A stretch of 64,000 nucleotides of DNA from Cryptomeria japonica (Eukaryota > Streptophyta > Pinopsida > Cupressales > Cupressaceae): contig NC_081409.1 in assembly GCF_030272615.1 (NCBI RefSeq), forward strand, positions 471,692,573 to 471,756,572, in the 5' to 3' direction. Under the pieces are notes generated by a model that saw only the letters and a program-made list of their open reading frames with translations, ran no database searches and was not told the origin of the DNA. This document shows, in pieces, positions 34,564 to 46,383 of this stretch. The position numbers were made by a program, and so were the translations under genes. Numbering within the stretch: position 1 is the stretch's first letter; each line of letters starts with the position of its first letter.

Positions 34564-37500
34564 CTAAGCTGTAATATAAGCTAATAGTGAAATTAGACCA
34601 TCTAAAGTGCTTCCCTCTGGCTGAGTGGATAAGGAGGTAGCCTTGTTGATATGTTCTTGGATGGAGGACAAGTGTGGAATGAATAAGGTTTGAAGAGTCA
34701 TAATGTCCATCCTTATTTTCTGCTCTTCATTCCTAAGTTCCAATTGTTGAGCCATGAGAATTTGTAACTTGGTATAGAAATTTTGAATAGAATTTGGCTC
34801 AGTGGTCAATTTATTGGAGAGATCAGTGATCTCTTTCTCAATCACTTCTATTTTATTCTTGATATCTTTAATGAATAAAGAGAATGTACAGAGTTTCTGA
34901 AATAAATAAGGAAAGTGCTTGAGTTGAGGGGACAACTTAGCAATAAATTTGACAAGTTTTACTTTACCGATAGCAATGGCTTTTTGCACCTCTTCAATCA
35001 TTTTTGCAGTGAGCTCTTTGTCCTTCAATTTGCTCAGGTATTGAGATGCCTCTACTCCAGATGTTTCTATTTTAGTGAGGAGTTCATCCAGTTGAATATG
35101 GATGGCTGCATCTTTTGTCATTGTAGCTTCAGGTAGCATTTATGTTAAGAGTGCTTTGACCTTCTGAAGTACTCTGTTTTTCATTTGAATAGCCATTTGT
35201 TTTTCTTGTTTGGCTTTGGCTTTGCATAGTTCACTGAATTCAATAAGTGCTTGCCCTTTTAATTTGGATATGTCTACATTCGGCAACACAATTGGTTTTG
35301 ACAAATCTAACTTGAAACTATGCTTTTTCATTTTATTTTCTTTAGAGGAGGAGGCTTTCACTGGTTGAACTAATACAATGGCTTGGGAGGCTTGTGCACC
35401 CTCGGTAGGTTGCTCGGTAGAGGCAACACTTATGTCAATTTATTTAGCCTCAGATGTAGCCTCCGGTGAATCCTTGCTTGAGGTCTCAGTTGTAACATTG
35501 TCAGTACTTGAAGGGGCTTGAGAAGTCTATTCCCTGGTGGCCTGAGAAGTAGCTTCTCCTTTTGTAGACTGGTGACTCTCTTTTCCTTGTTCAGTATCCT
35601 AAGGTGTCTCAATTGAAACATATTGACTTACCAGAGGATAGGACTTGACTTGTTCCAAAACTAACTCACTTGATACCAGTTTGGCATAAGCATTCCCTTC
35701 TATCATTTCTTGTTCCTGTTCCTCGGTATCCATGACATCCTCATCAGGTTGTATAGTTTCAGCGGGATCTTTCTCGATGATATCCACTATTTCAACTTCA
35801 CCTTGCTCATCAGCACTCTTGATTTGAAACATTTCTTGCCATTTTTCTTTTGTCTCTTTCTCTACTTCAAGGTAAAGGGAATTCATCAGTTTCAAGGCTC
35901 TTTGCTTGACTAGGAAGTTTGTGTGGTAGTTTTTCAGATGTTCACTTATCTCATCTACCAACATGTATGGAAAGAGATGTACCAGACTTCTTTCTCTCAT
36001 CTTCTTTTACGAGTCCATAGCATATTTCCACCTGTTATCAATATGTAAGTACAATGATTTTGGAAGAGAATTAGTTACTTCCAATGGGACTAAATGGAAT
36101 TTTAGAAGAGTGCAAATTACAACTTCTTCAATTTGTCTCTTTTTTGCATCAGATCTGGAGTCATATTTTACATATCTGAATGCTCCAAATCCACCATATT
36201 GTTTCAAATTGGCACAAAAATTATCAACACTATGTACATCTTCCTTTTTGCTTTTGACAATCTAAAATTTGTTTTTGTCTTCAAATTCGGTGTCACTTGA
36301 CTCTTTATTCAAAATGAGTCTCCGAGTAGACTTCTTATAAGTTTTTGTTACCTTTGGAACTGCAACATTTTTTTGTTTCTTGCTCAGTGACACTGCAGAT
36401 GATCTAGTGTTTGGGCATTTCACTAGAGGAGTCGGTGATACTTGTGATGTATCATGTTCCTTCCTTTTCAAAATTTTGCCTTTTGGCAACTTGGTGCTCA
36501 ATGTAATAGCTGCTTCTTGGGCTTTAGATTCCTCCTCTGTGATGACTTGAGTGCTCTTGACAGGAGTGGAGGAAGAACCTTCTCCAAATTTCTTCGTTAA
36601 TGCTTTAATAATTTTTGTTGCTTTCCTAGTAGCCTTTGGTACTACAATGCTCATTTTTACTTTTTCTTTAACTTCTTCATATGTATCGTATCTGATCTCG
36701 GTAGCATGCCTTGGCAGTGTAAGAAAAGCATATATCTGTTGCTGTGTAATGTCAAAAATCAATCTCATAACCCATAGGTGGCAAAGATTGAGTTCTCAGT
36801 TCTAAGGCATTTACATAACAATATTCAGTATCCACATCAAAACATATATTGTCCTTATATTTTTCCACTAACTGGGGTGGTATCTTGTACTTGTTATGCA
36901 TCTTTTTCCTGAAACTTGCTAAAATAATCATCCATAATCTCATTGAAGTTATCACCTAGCTGTTTGATGAAGTCATTGATTTGATGGGTGATTGGTCGGT
37001 GTAGCTCCCAAACTACATTACCGACTGATGGAAAGAATTTCTCAAAATAGAAAAATATGCATACCAAAAGTGATCCAAACTTCAGTGTGTTTTTCGAGTT
37101 GTTCTTCTTCGGCTTCCTTATGGTGTTGAGATTTTCAAATAGATTTTTCAACAACACTTCGCATAGATCAATCTTCATACCTTTCTTCACAATTTTATAG
37201 GCTAAGTCAACAGCAGCATAGGGTACACTGTTTTCCCTTGCCGATTGAAAGAAACAATAACCTATGACTCTAATTGCAGACTTCAGCTCTGCATCTGTGA
37301 CATTGTTCAGTTTCAAACCTCTGCAATTAGACTCAACTCTGGTTAAACTGATCAATTCTTTCTGTGAAATCATTTTCTGAGCTTGGGCATGGTCAAAAAT
37401 AGGGTAACCAGTGATCAAGTGGACGATTTCCTTGGTGATATTGAATGGTTGCTCCTCTAACCACATAAAGTCATCATGACCTCTTCTCAAAACAAATTTA

Positions 37501-37817
37501 ACCCATTGGGGTTTGAAGACTCACGGGTACGTTAGGGCTTCGGTCAATCCCCTGATTTTAATATGTTCAAACTTGTTATCTAGTTTTCCATCGGTACATA
37601 ATTCATCATATGTGTCCTTGATCTCTATGTGACCTAGTTTCTCAACACGACACTTAGTGAAGAATCTCACATCCTCAATTAATAAAACCCTATCCAGAAT
37701 GAGTGAAAATACAGTTTTATCATCCGATTCAGATGCTACTTTGGGAGGTAGTGAGTATTTCAGTGAGGGCTTCTCAATGTTCTCAACAACAACGAGTTTC
37801 TGAATCTTAGGTGCCAT
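34564..37817 (-). pseudogene. ORF2 of element C, nearly full length (about 1,080 codons), unknown function
   Basis: The minus-strand ATG at 37817 begins MAPKIQKLVV. Conserved core: WVKFVLRRGHDDFMWLEE, ITKEIVHLITGYP, IRVIGYCFFQSAREN, YKIVKKGMKIDLC and FGSLLVCIFFYFEKF. The signature IPPQLVEKY.DNICFDV..E and PPMGYEI lies at 36765-36915. A Lys/Ser-rich middle follows (36270-36680). The second block, LPKSLYLHIDNRWKY, is at about 36010-36070. Then come an acidic segment, a Ser/Thr-rich linker and a helical tail ending at 34564. A handful of stops (near 37520, 36890, 36260, 36005, 35600, 35140) break it, but every block is present in order. It is the best template for the family. No known enzyme motif seen. 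Confidence 0.85.
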
Positions 37818-38410
37818 TTCAAACTTTTGATAATCACTAACGAAAGAGCCTTAGGGTTTGAAAAATTTTAACTAGTAAACACTTTCCACTTAGTAAATAT
37901 AAAACAGATATTCACAGCTGATATGATTGGTTAACTTGCTTGACAATGCGTTGTGATTGATATAAATACCTTGAATTTCGCTTCAGAAGAGATTTGATCG
38001 CCTTTGAATCACTTTGCTCTGCTTTCTGAAAACTTGGTAAGTGTAAAATGACCGTGCAAAAGCTTTAAGTACACATTTTAACTTATTGGGCTACATGCAG
38101 TTAGGTCAGAAAACATTAAATGCACTCAGTTCCACTAAATCGATCTACCCTTTTTTTTCTTTTACCGAGTAGCCAGACTTCCTGCATTTACCGACTTGAT
38201 AGGCTTCTTGCATTTACCGACTTGACAGGCTTCCAAAAGACTTGCTAAAATTTCAAACTTGCTAATGCATTTTAGCTATGCAGATTTTGAATTAAGTACA
38301 TGATAAAATAGGAACTGTTTACAATTTAACCTTGAGAGAATGCAGTCCCTTCATACCTTTACCGATTAATTTGGAATAGATGCACCTAACTCGGTAGGTA
38401 AGGTGCTTTC
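37818..38410 (-). other. Gap between gag and ORF2 of element C
   Basis: About 590 bp, non-coding on both strands, with a T-rich run near 38151. The purine tract found after gag in A, A2 and B is not evident here. Confidence 0.55.
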
Positions 38411-39718
38411 TTAATTTGACACAATCTCCTTCTTTTTCCAAATCATCTGGAATTTTCTTTTTATTTCTTCAATATCTTCTCTAGGTTGATCTCTGCAATC
38501 TCTAGCCAAGTGTCCAACCTTGTGACAATGAAAACATGCCATACCAGGATTTCTCCATGATCTTCGGTTGTTCATTCCAAACCTTATAAAGCAGTTGGCA
38601 CTTATATGTCCATATCTTCCACAGCATTCACACCATATCCTTGTATTATAATCCCATGGTATTGCAATATACTATTGGTTAGGTTTTGTGTAAGTTCAGT
38701 AGCCTCTAGTATTTGCTCAGTGTGCAGACCACACATAGTTCTTCTGCTTAAACCAACACTTCTCGGTACTGTGTCCATATCTATTGTAGTTTTTACAAAA
38801 CCCTTTGAATTTTGTCTTCTGATAATTACTAACAGACTTAGTCCTACATTGATTAGATGTATGACCATACTTATTGCAATTGTTACGATAACCATTAGAC
38901 CTAGTGACATTTGGTTGCTTACCTTTTCTAATTTGGCACATGTTGGTAGTATGTCCTTGTTTTCCACAGTAGTTGCAAATAGGCTTATTTCCTTTGATGT
39001 TATTCTTGTTTCCAGCTTGTTTTGATAATTCTCCTCTCTCAGTAGTATGGGTTCCCTTCTCGGTAGAGTCTTTTCCTTTGTAACTCAGTCCTGTATCTTT
39101 GTTGGGTCTTCTTGTAGTTAGTTGCTCATCCAACATCCTTGATGCTTCATAACTTTTCTTTAGTGTTTCTTTTGACTTCTTTTCTGCTTCAAGTTCATCG
39201 GTCAATCTTGATAGTTCAAGTTTCAATGCTTGATTATCATTTTCCTTTAGATTTGCTTCATGATGTGCATAACCCAATTGATCAGATATATTTTGTTGAA
39301 TTCTAGTCATCCTTGTGATTTCATCATTCTTTTCAGATATTGATGCTTCAAGCTATTGTTTTTCTCTTTATATATCTCTTATGTTATCCTCGGTTGTCCT
39401 CAATGCATCAAGATTTTCAGTCATCTATGTGCTGAAATGTTCATGTTCTCTTTTCATTGCTTTTAACTGATCAGTCAGTGCTTTACTCTTTTCTTTCAAT
39501 GCTCCAATCATTTCTTTAGTTTCTTCAGATATACTGTTCTTAGATGATGTCTCAATTTCTCCCACCAGTTCTTGAGAGTCCTGCATATCATCAAACAATC
39601 TTCTTCTAACTTTCAGTTATCTTTGCATTTGTTTCTGCATGTCTACAATCACTTGACTAGCATGATCCAATTCATTTTAAATTTTCATAATTCTCTGAGA
39701 TTGTTTGTAGCCTTCCAT
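38411..39718 (-). pseudogene. gag of element C: coiled coil plus five zinc knuckles
   Basis: The minus-strand ATG at 39718 begins MEGYKQSQ. The first 200 codons are coiled coil and contain several stops. LDEQLTTRRPNKDTGLSY matches the Sirevirus-type gag landmark. Five C-x2-C-x4-H-x4-C units follow: CNYCGKQGHTTNMC, a degenerate NNCNKYGHTSNQC, a degenerate CKNYNRYGHSTEKC, CECCGRYGHISANC and CFHCHKVGHLARDC. A frameshift near 38720 separates the last two from the rest. The stop is at 38411. Expected role: RNA binding and particle formation. Confidence 0.85.
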
Positions 39719-39765
39719 TGATAAAATCTTTCTCTTTAGGTAGTTAAACCCTTTTCCAAGTTTAA

Positions 39766-39780
39766 AGCTCTGATAGCAAT
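39766..39780 (-). promoter_or_regulatory. Primer binding site of element C
   Basis: On the minus strand ATTGCTATCAGAGCT directly follows the LTR end, one base off the initiator-Met-type TGGTATCAGAGC. Confidence 0.85.
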
Positions 39781-40959
39781 TGTTAGGCCCAATATGGAAA
39801 GCTAATGTACTGAGAGGGGAGGGGTGCATCAGTACTTCAAATCTTTTCTTCAACAATAACTTTACTGTTAAGCATAAACCAAAAACTGTTGTAACATAAT
39901 ATACTGCTAAAACAAATAAATAACAATCATACATGATTCACTCCATAACACATATATTTTGTTTACGCAGAAACTCTTGGTTAGAGAGAAAAATTGCGGT
40001 GGGGATGGCACCCACAACTTCACTACTACAATAATAAAGGTTGCTCGGTTAGAGCTACATGTTTAGCTATTTCTGATAGCTTACCCTGTTAGGAGTATCA
40101 AGATCTTCAGATCTACCTTGCTAAAGTATTTTACAACACTTATTCTAAAATGCTGCACCTGGTTAAAGGCTTTACAATTTATAGACTTTGTTAGAGTCTT
40201 TTACCCTATTAAAGGTTTTTCTTACAACTCAAAATATTACAATCAAAATCTTACAAAATATCTGCAACTTCACATCTGAAATGTTATAGCAGATTCTATG
40301 TGCTCAAAATGAAATTGCCTTGCTTATACCTCGGTAACCCATAAATTTACTTGGTAAACCTTTTTGTTTACTCTGTTCCTTGACTGTTCTCTTAAATCCT
40401 TCTTGGTGACCTCTGTGTATCTCTATCAATTGTAATAGTCATAACACTCGGTGCTTTCCCATGATTTTGCTTTTCACATATGTCTTGCTTCACACACATT
40501 TGATCCTCAATTCATGTTGTATAAATAGATCTCTTGTAAGGGTGATCTTGTTCATTCTTCGATCTTACAAACATGATTCATTAAATGAATAACCATACAA
40601 AATTATTTCATCGGATAGATTTTTTCAAAATCATACAAAATCTTAAGTGCAATTTCCAATGTGTTAATGATTTCTAGTTCCTCGGTCTTTGTAACACGTT
40701 TCCCATAGGTGTCTAGGTTCAATGAATCTGGTAACATGTTTTACTCAGTGTGTATGAACTCGGTATACCATCTTTGCTGCTCGGTAGTCATAGAATGTTA
40801 CTCGATAGACAGCTTGGTGTATACTAAACTTTGTGACTCCTTTCTTCTATAACCGACTGCTTTGTGCTTACTGACTTAATATTTCTGTAGTAATAACCAA
40901 CTAGAGTATATAGAATGACTTTGGACATAAAACTAATGACAACTTAGTAAATAGTAACA
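39781..40959 (-). repeat. 5' LTR of element C (1179 bp)
   Basis: Plus-strand ends TGTTAGGCCC... and ...AGTAACA; partner of 32898-34081. Confidence 0.95.
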
Positions 40960-40964
40960 TTATG

Positions 40965-41676
40965 TGTTGGATATTATTTGTTTTGTCTAAGGCCGACATG
41001 GTTTGTAATTATGTAATTGGTTTATTATTTGGTGGCCGACCTGATTGTTTATGGTTGAGGGTTTGTATATATAGATGTAAGATCTCATTGTAGATTATAA
41101 TATATGGTAGAGATCATAGGAATGGGAAAGAGATGTAATGTGTGAATAATACAATATCATTCAAGGAGAGGATTTGGTTGATCATTGGAGATTGAATTGG
41201 CTTTATGTAAGAGGATTTAGTCCTCTGGTATTGAGCTTAACCAGAACTATACTCAAGCATAGGAGATTCTATCTTTTGCAGTTCAACACTTCTCTGGATT
41301 GTAGTCTAGATTGTTATGTACTCAGTGAGGCTCCTTTTGTCATGAGAAGTGTGCTCTAGGCCGTTAGCCTTCTGGCAAGTGCAAGCCCCTCAATTGTAAT
41401 TCACATACTTACTACAGAAGTATTATCTGACTATGGGTAGGCTTTCCACCATGGTTTTTCCCTTTATCGGGTTTTCCACGTATAAATCTTGGTGTCATGT
41501 GAATGGTATTTATTCTGTGATTATTTTTTATGCTTAATTGGTTTAACTTCTATTCTGGTATTAATTTTTTGGTTCCGGTATTAAAGTTTTAATTGCTAAT
41601 GGTTCTAGTAATCTATGACAACTGATTCACCCCCCCCCCCTCTTAGTTGTCTTCTGGTTATTTGAATTGTCTAATA
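40965..41676 (+). repeat. 5' LTR of D, third segment
   Basis: Completes the D 5' LTR after C and matches 46900-47626. Contains TTTTTCCCTTTATCGGGTTTTCC and a long C tract near its end. The three segments total 1,225 bp versus 1,243 bp for the 3' LTR. Confidence 0.93.
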
Positions 41677-41690
41677 ACTAGTATCAGAGC
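41677..41690 (+). promoter_or_regulatory. Primer binding site of element D
   Basis: ACTAGTATCAGAGC follows the LTR; TATCAGAGC agrees with the copia initiator-Met site, with changes in the first bases. Confidence 0.8.
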
Positions 41691-41734
41691 TTTGGTCCTC
41701 TCTGCAGAAAGTTTAATCACTTGAGGAAGATCCT

Positions 41735-43022
41735 ATGGCGACTAATAGTTCAAGTTCATCCAATTCATCAAGAGCTATCTTTGGAAGAGATATTCCTTGG
41801 CTTGATGGAACAAATTACACAGTATGGAAGATTCAAATGGAGACTCATTTGAGATGTCTTGGTAAGGAGATTTGGGAGATCACACAAAATGGTGTCACAC
41901 CTTATATAATCCAACATCTGGAAATCCTCCTCCGGCAAGCCTGGATAAGGAGCTTGAGAATGATTGTAGAGAAAGATAACCCCTCTTGTGTGCACTTTCT
42001 GATCAGAAAATAATGGAATACCCAATAAATCATCTGAAAAGGCTATATGGGATAAGTTGGAGACTCTTAATGAAGGTGACCCTACAGTGAAGATTGCTAA
42101 ACTTGATGGTTATCAGGTGAGATATGAAAACCTGAAGATGGAAAAAGATGAAAGGATTACTGCATTCATGGAAAGGGTAAATGAGATTGTTATGGGAATT
42201 TAATGTTGTGGTGGAACTCTGAGTGAAGATGAAATTGTTTCTAAAGTTCTGAGAGCCGTACCACTGACTTACAAAATGAAGGCTACTACTATTAATGAGT
42301 TGAGAAGAATGGCTAATACATCAGTAAATAGAGATACCTTGGTTGGGAAACTATATGCTTTTGAGCTTGAAGAATTTGGACCTTCTGGACCTATGAAGAC
42401 CGAACCTACTTTTCATGCATCTACATCTGCAACTGGTAAGCAAGATTTTAAAGCTTTATATACAAAGGAATTGGAAGATATGAAGAGAGAAGATGATGAG
42501 CTTGAGAAACTTGAAGCACTATTTGCTAGAAGAGTACCTAAAGGACCGGTAGGAAGTAAGTATGAAGGAAAAGCACCTTTTAAATGTTTTGCATGTAATA
42601 AGATTGGTCATTTTGCATCTAGATGTCCTAAACGGAATTCAATATTTGAAGAAAGAGTTAAAAGATCTTTTAAACCTAACCCTAGATATCAGAACAAGTA
42701 TAAGTATAGGAAAAATAGAGACAAATCATGCTACATAGCGGATGAGGAAGGCATTACTGATTCTGATGATGAACCACTAGAAGACTCTGCTTGTGGTTCT
42801 GGCAATAGGAAGGAATGGGTGTTCTTGGCTATCAAGGAAGATGTTTCGGTACTGGAAGAGAATGTACCTAAAGAGAAGGCACTTGCTGCTAAAATTGAAG
42901 ATAAGGATGAATGGGTAATTGAAAGTGGTTGTTCACATCATATGACTGGAGATAAAGGGAAGCTTCTATCTTAACAAGAATTTGATGGCGGTCTAGTTAG
43001 ATTTGGAGATGGAAAAACATGT
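41735..43022 (+). pseudogene. gag and protease region of element D
   Basis: The ATG at 41735 begins MATNSSSSSN. Landmarks: WLDGTNYTVWKIQMETHL, KLYAFELEEF, then an EELEKLEALF-type helix and one zinc knuckle CFACNKIGHFASRC at about 42585. The protease active-site region reads WVIESGCSHHMTGD at about 42908, with Glu where the family has the catalytic Asp. A frameshift near 42000, a stop near 42200 and one after LLS (42972) inactivate it. Gag forms the particle and the protease cleaves the polyprotein. Confidence 0.88.
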
Positions 43023-44349
43023 ATGATCAAAGGAAAAGGAACTATATCATTGGATGGTAAGAAAAATACAAACAATGTTTATTATGTTGAAGGTTTAAGA
43101 CATAATCTTTTGAGTGTAGGAGAATTGGTGGATAAGGGATTTCAATTACAGTTCAAGGATGGGAAATCCAAAATCATTAATAGATCTAGATTGGAGATTA
43201 CAATCGGTACACAGAAAAAATGTAACATATCTCATTTGAACTTTGGTGAGAATACATGTTTGACTACACAGATTAATGAGAGTTGGCTATGGTATAAAAG
43301 GTTGTGTCATGTGAATTTTGATTGCATTGTAAAGATCAGTTCAACTAAGGCAGTTAGGGATATACCTAAGATTATGAAGCCCTATAATATGATATGTAAA
43401 GAATGTCAATTGGGTAAACAGGTCAGAACCTCTTTTAGGAGTATACAAGATAAATCTAATGATGTTCTTGATCTTATTCATATTGATTTGTGTGGCCCTG
43501 CTAAAGTTAAAAGTTTTCAAGGTTTTTAGATATTTCATGCTAATCATTGATGATTATTCTAGAATGATGTGGGTTACTTTTCTAAAGTAAAAATCTGAGG
43601 CATTTGAAAAGTTTAAAATATTTAAGGGTAAAGTGGAAACAAAGACAGGATTGAAGATTAATTGTTTGAGGTCGGATCATGGTGGAGAATTCACATCTTG
43701 TGAGTTTAATAACTTTTGTGAAAAGCATGGTATAAGAAGACAATTTTATGCTCCCCAGACACCTTAGCAGAATGGAGTTGTGGAAAGGAAGAACAAAAAT
43801 ATCTTTGATGCTGCTAGAAAAATGATGATGGAAGTTAGTCTATCTCATATCTACTGGAGAGAAGCAGTGAGCACAACAGTTTATACATTCAATGGAGTAC
43901 ATATCAAAAGAGAAACCAGTAAGACACCTTATGAATTATGGTTTGGCAATACACCTACAGTTAAGTATTTTATAATCTTTGGTAGTAAAGGTTATATCAG
44001 GAGAGATGATATCATTGGCAAATTTGATCCTAGATGTGATGAAGGAATATTTCTTGGTTATTCTAATGAAAGCAAGGCATATAGATGTTATAACAAGAGA
44101 TTTCAGAGAATTATGGAGAGTGTTAATATTAAAGTAGATGAGCTAAAGAGAAGTCAAATCAGAGTTTATGAGAAGGAACCGATAGTGGAAATGATTATAT
44201 CTGAACCAATAGCACCTTTATCAGAACAGAGAGTTGAACCAGTTACTCCAACAATATCAAAAAATTCTACAGTAACTGAAGATCAGGCAAGAGGAACAGA
44301 GAGTCAGAGGACTCCTAGGTATGTAAGATGGAATCATTCAGAAGATTAG
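43023..44349 (+). pseudogene. Integrase region of element D
   Basis: The pre-integrase zinc-binding part reads LWYKRLCHVNFD...CKECQLGK; the first His of the HHCC set appears to be Tyr. Catalytic residues D-D-E can be placed in DLIHIDLCGP, RSDHGGEF and GVVERKN. The conserved FLGYSNESKAYRCYN follows. Stops at about 43527, 43588 and 43767 (the last in a QTPQQNG-type motif, apparently CAG to TAG). Integrase ahead of RT marks the element as Ty1/copia. Confidence 0.9.
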
Positions 44350-44376
44350 ATCATTTAGGATAAGAGCAATGGAGTA

Positions 44377-45966
44377 ATGACAAGAAGAATATTAGCAACT
44401 AATGAGGTATGTTTAATTTCAAAAGTTGAACCATTATCTATAATTGAGGCATTTAAAAATGAATATTGGTTGAAATATATGGAAGAAGAATTAGATCAGA
44501 TTGAGAAAAATAACACATGGAATTTGGTTCCCTGGCCTAAAAATAAGAATATTATTGGAACTAAATGGTTTTTTAAGAAATAATTGAATGAGGATGGTCA
44601 AGTTATAAGGAATAAGGCTAGATTGGTTTTTAAAGGATATTCTCATAAGGAAGGAATTGTTTATGAAGAAAATTTTGCACCTGTAGCTGGGATTGAAGCT
44701 GTAAGATTATTTCTTGCCTATGTTGCTTATAAAAACTACAAGGTTTATTAGATGGATGTTAAATGTGCATTTTTTTTTAATGGGGATGTTGATGAGGAAG
44801 TTTATATTGAGAAACCTAATGGTTTTTCACTATCAGATGATACAAACATGGTTTGCAGATTAAGGAAAGCCTTATATGGATTGAAACAAGCACCTAGAGC
44901 TTGGTATGCAAGGTTGGATGAATATATTTTGAAGCTTGGTTTTACTAAGGGCAGTGCTGACAATAATTTATATTATAAGATCACTGATGATGATATACTG
45001 ATTATTGAAGTATTTGTTGATGACATTATTTTTGGAGGTGAAGATAAGTTATGCATAGAATTTTCTAAGAATATGGAGAAAGAATTTGAGATGTCTATGA
45101 TTGGAGAAATAAAAAAAAATTTAGGTTTGCAGATTACTCAGATTCACAAAAGTATTTTCATCTATCAAACTAAGTATGCCAGGGAATTATTGAAGAAATT
45201 TTGTATGGGAGATTCTTAACTCATAAGTACTCCTATGGTTACAAGTGAGAAATTGACAAGAAAAGATGTTTCCGCACTGGTAAATCCTACAAGATACAAA
45301 TCTATGATTGGAGGTCTTCTTTATTTGACTCAGACTGGGCCTGACATAATGAATGTTTCTTGTATTGTTTCAAGATTTCGGAGTGATCCTAGAAAAAAAC
45401 ATGAGAGTGCAGTGAAAAGGATTTTTAGATACTTGCAAGGTACATCATAATATCGTTTGTGGTACCCTAAGGATGATAACTTTACTTTATGTGCATATAC
45501 AGATGTTGATTGGGCTAGAGATGTTGATGATTGAAAAAGCACTTCTGGTGGAGCTTTCCTTCTTGGAAAGAAGATGGTTTCATGGATCAGCAAGAAACAT
45601 TCATGTAATTCTTTATCTACTATTGAAGCTGAGTATGTTACTGTTTCTACTAGCTATACACAGGTTCTATGGATGAACCAAATATTGAAGGATATAAAGG
45701 TGGATTGTGATGCACCGGTAGTTATTCACTATGATTGCTCTACTACTATTGATATATCAAAGAATCCAGTATTTCATTCTAAGAAAAAGCACATATTTAT
45801 TAAGTATAACTTTTTGAAGGAAAAGGTGGAAGCAAATGAAGTTAAAATGGTTTATGTAAACACTAAAGAGTAGATTGTAGATATTTTCACTAAACCTTTA
45901 CCCAAGAAATTGTTTGAGTACCTGAGAGACAAATTGGGAGTTTCTGCCCTTCTGATAGAGACTTGA
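44377..45966 (+). pseudogene. Reverse transcriptase and RNase H region of element D
   Basis: RT landmarks: WNLVPWPKNKNIIGTKWFFKK, MDVKCAFFFNGDVDEEVYIEKP, LRKALYGLKQAPRAWYARLD and the catalytic motif as FVDDIIFGG. Then GGLLYLTQTGPDIMN, KSTSGGAFLLG, SLSTIEAEYV and DIFTKPLPKKLFEYLRDKLG, the end of copia RNase H. Five or so stops occur, several at positions where Gln (CAG/CAA) or Arg (CGA) is expected. Final stop TGA 45964-45966. Confidence 0.92.
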
Positions 45967-46383
45967 TTGATGCGGCTTGGCATCAGTCTAGTATGAATTA
46001 TCAAAGATACTATTCATTTCAGCACTGATGTGGGGATGCTACTGCTCAGGGGGAGTAGTCATCTCTGTGATTCAGTGGTTTATGTTTTTGCTTTGATATT
46101 TTGTCAGATTTATGGCATTGATGTCAAAGGTGGAGAGATGTTGATGTGAAAAAGGAAAAGTAAAGGGAAGAGATATTGATAGAGTGAGATATATATATAT
46201 AATTCAAAGCTTTACAAAAATACTATTCATGGGGGGAATTTGGTCTTTGTTTCAGAACCTCATTGCTATATCTTTGAGCGGGAGATTGTTGGTTGTCTTC
46301 CATTGGGGGAGACTTGTTTGGCATTTCTTGGTACTTAGATGTTTTTCACATCTAGTATTTCCATCAATACAAAATGGGGATAT
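45967..46383 (+). promoter_or_regulatory. 3' non-coding region of D with purine tracts
   Basis: Runs at 46043-46057 (GCTCAGGGGGAGTAG), about 46117-46139 (degenerate GTCAAAGGTGGAGAGA), about 46302 (TTGGGGGAGAC) and the LTR-adjacent 46371-46383 (AAAATGGGGATAT). No gene. Confidence 0.75.

Larger units (their letters stand above)
32898..40959 (-). mobile_element. Element C: complete pol-less gag-ORF2 LTR retrotransposon, minus strand
   Basis: LTRs at 32898-34081 and 39781-40959, TSD TTATG exact (32893-32897 and 40960-40964), total 8,062 bp. It sits in the 5' LTR of D. Reading on the minus strand gives LTR, primer site, gag with five zinc knuckles, a gap, ORF2 and a 3' region with several purine tracts. 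No pol. Its LTR is unlike those of A and B, yet its ORF2 has the same blocks. Confidence 0.95.
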
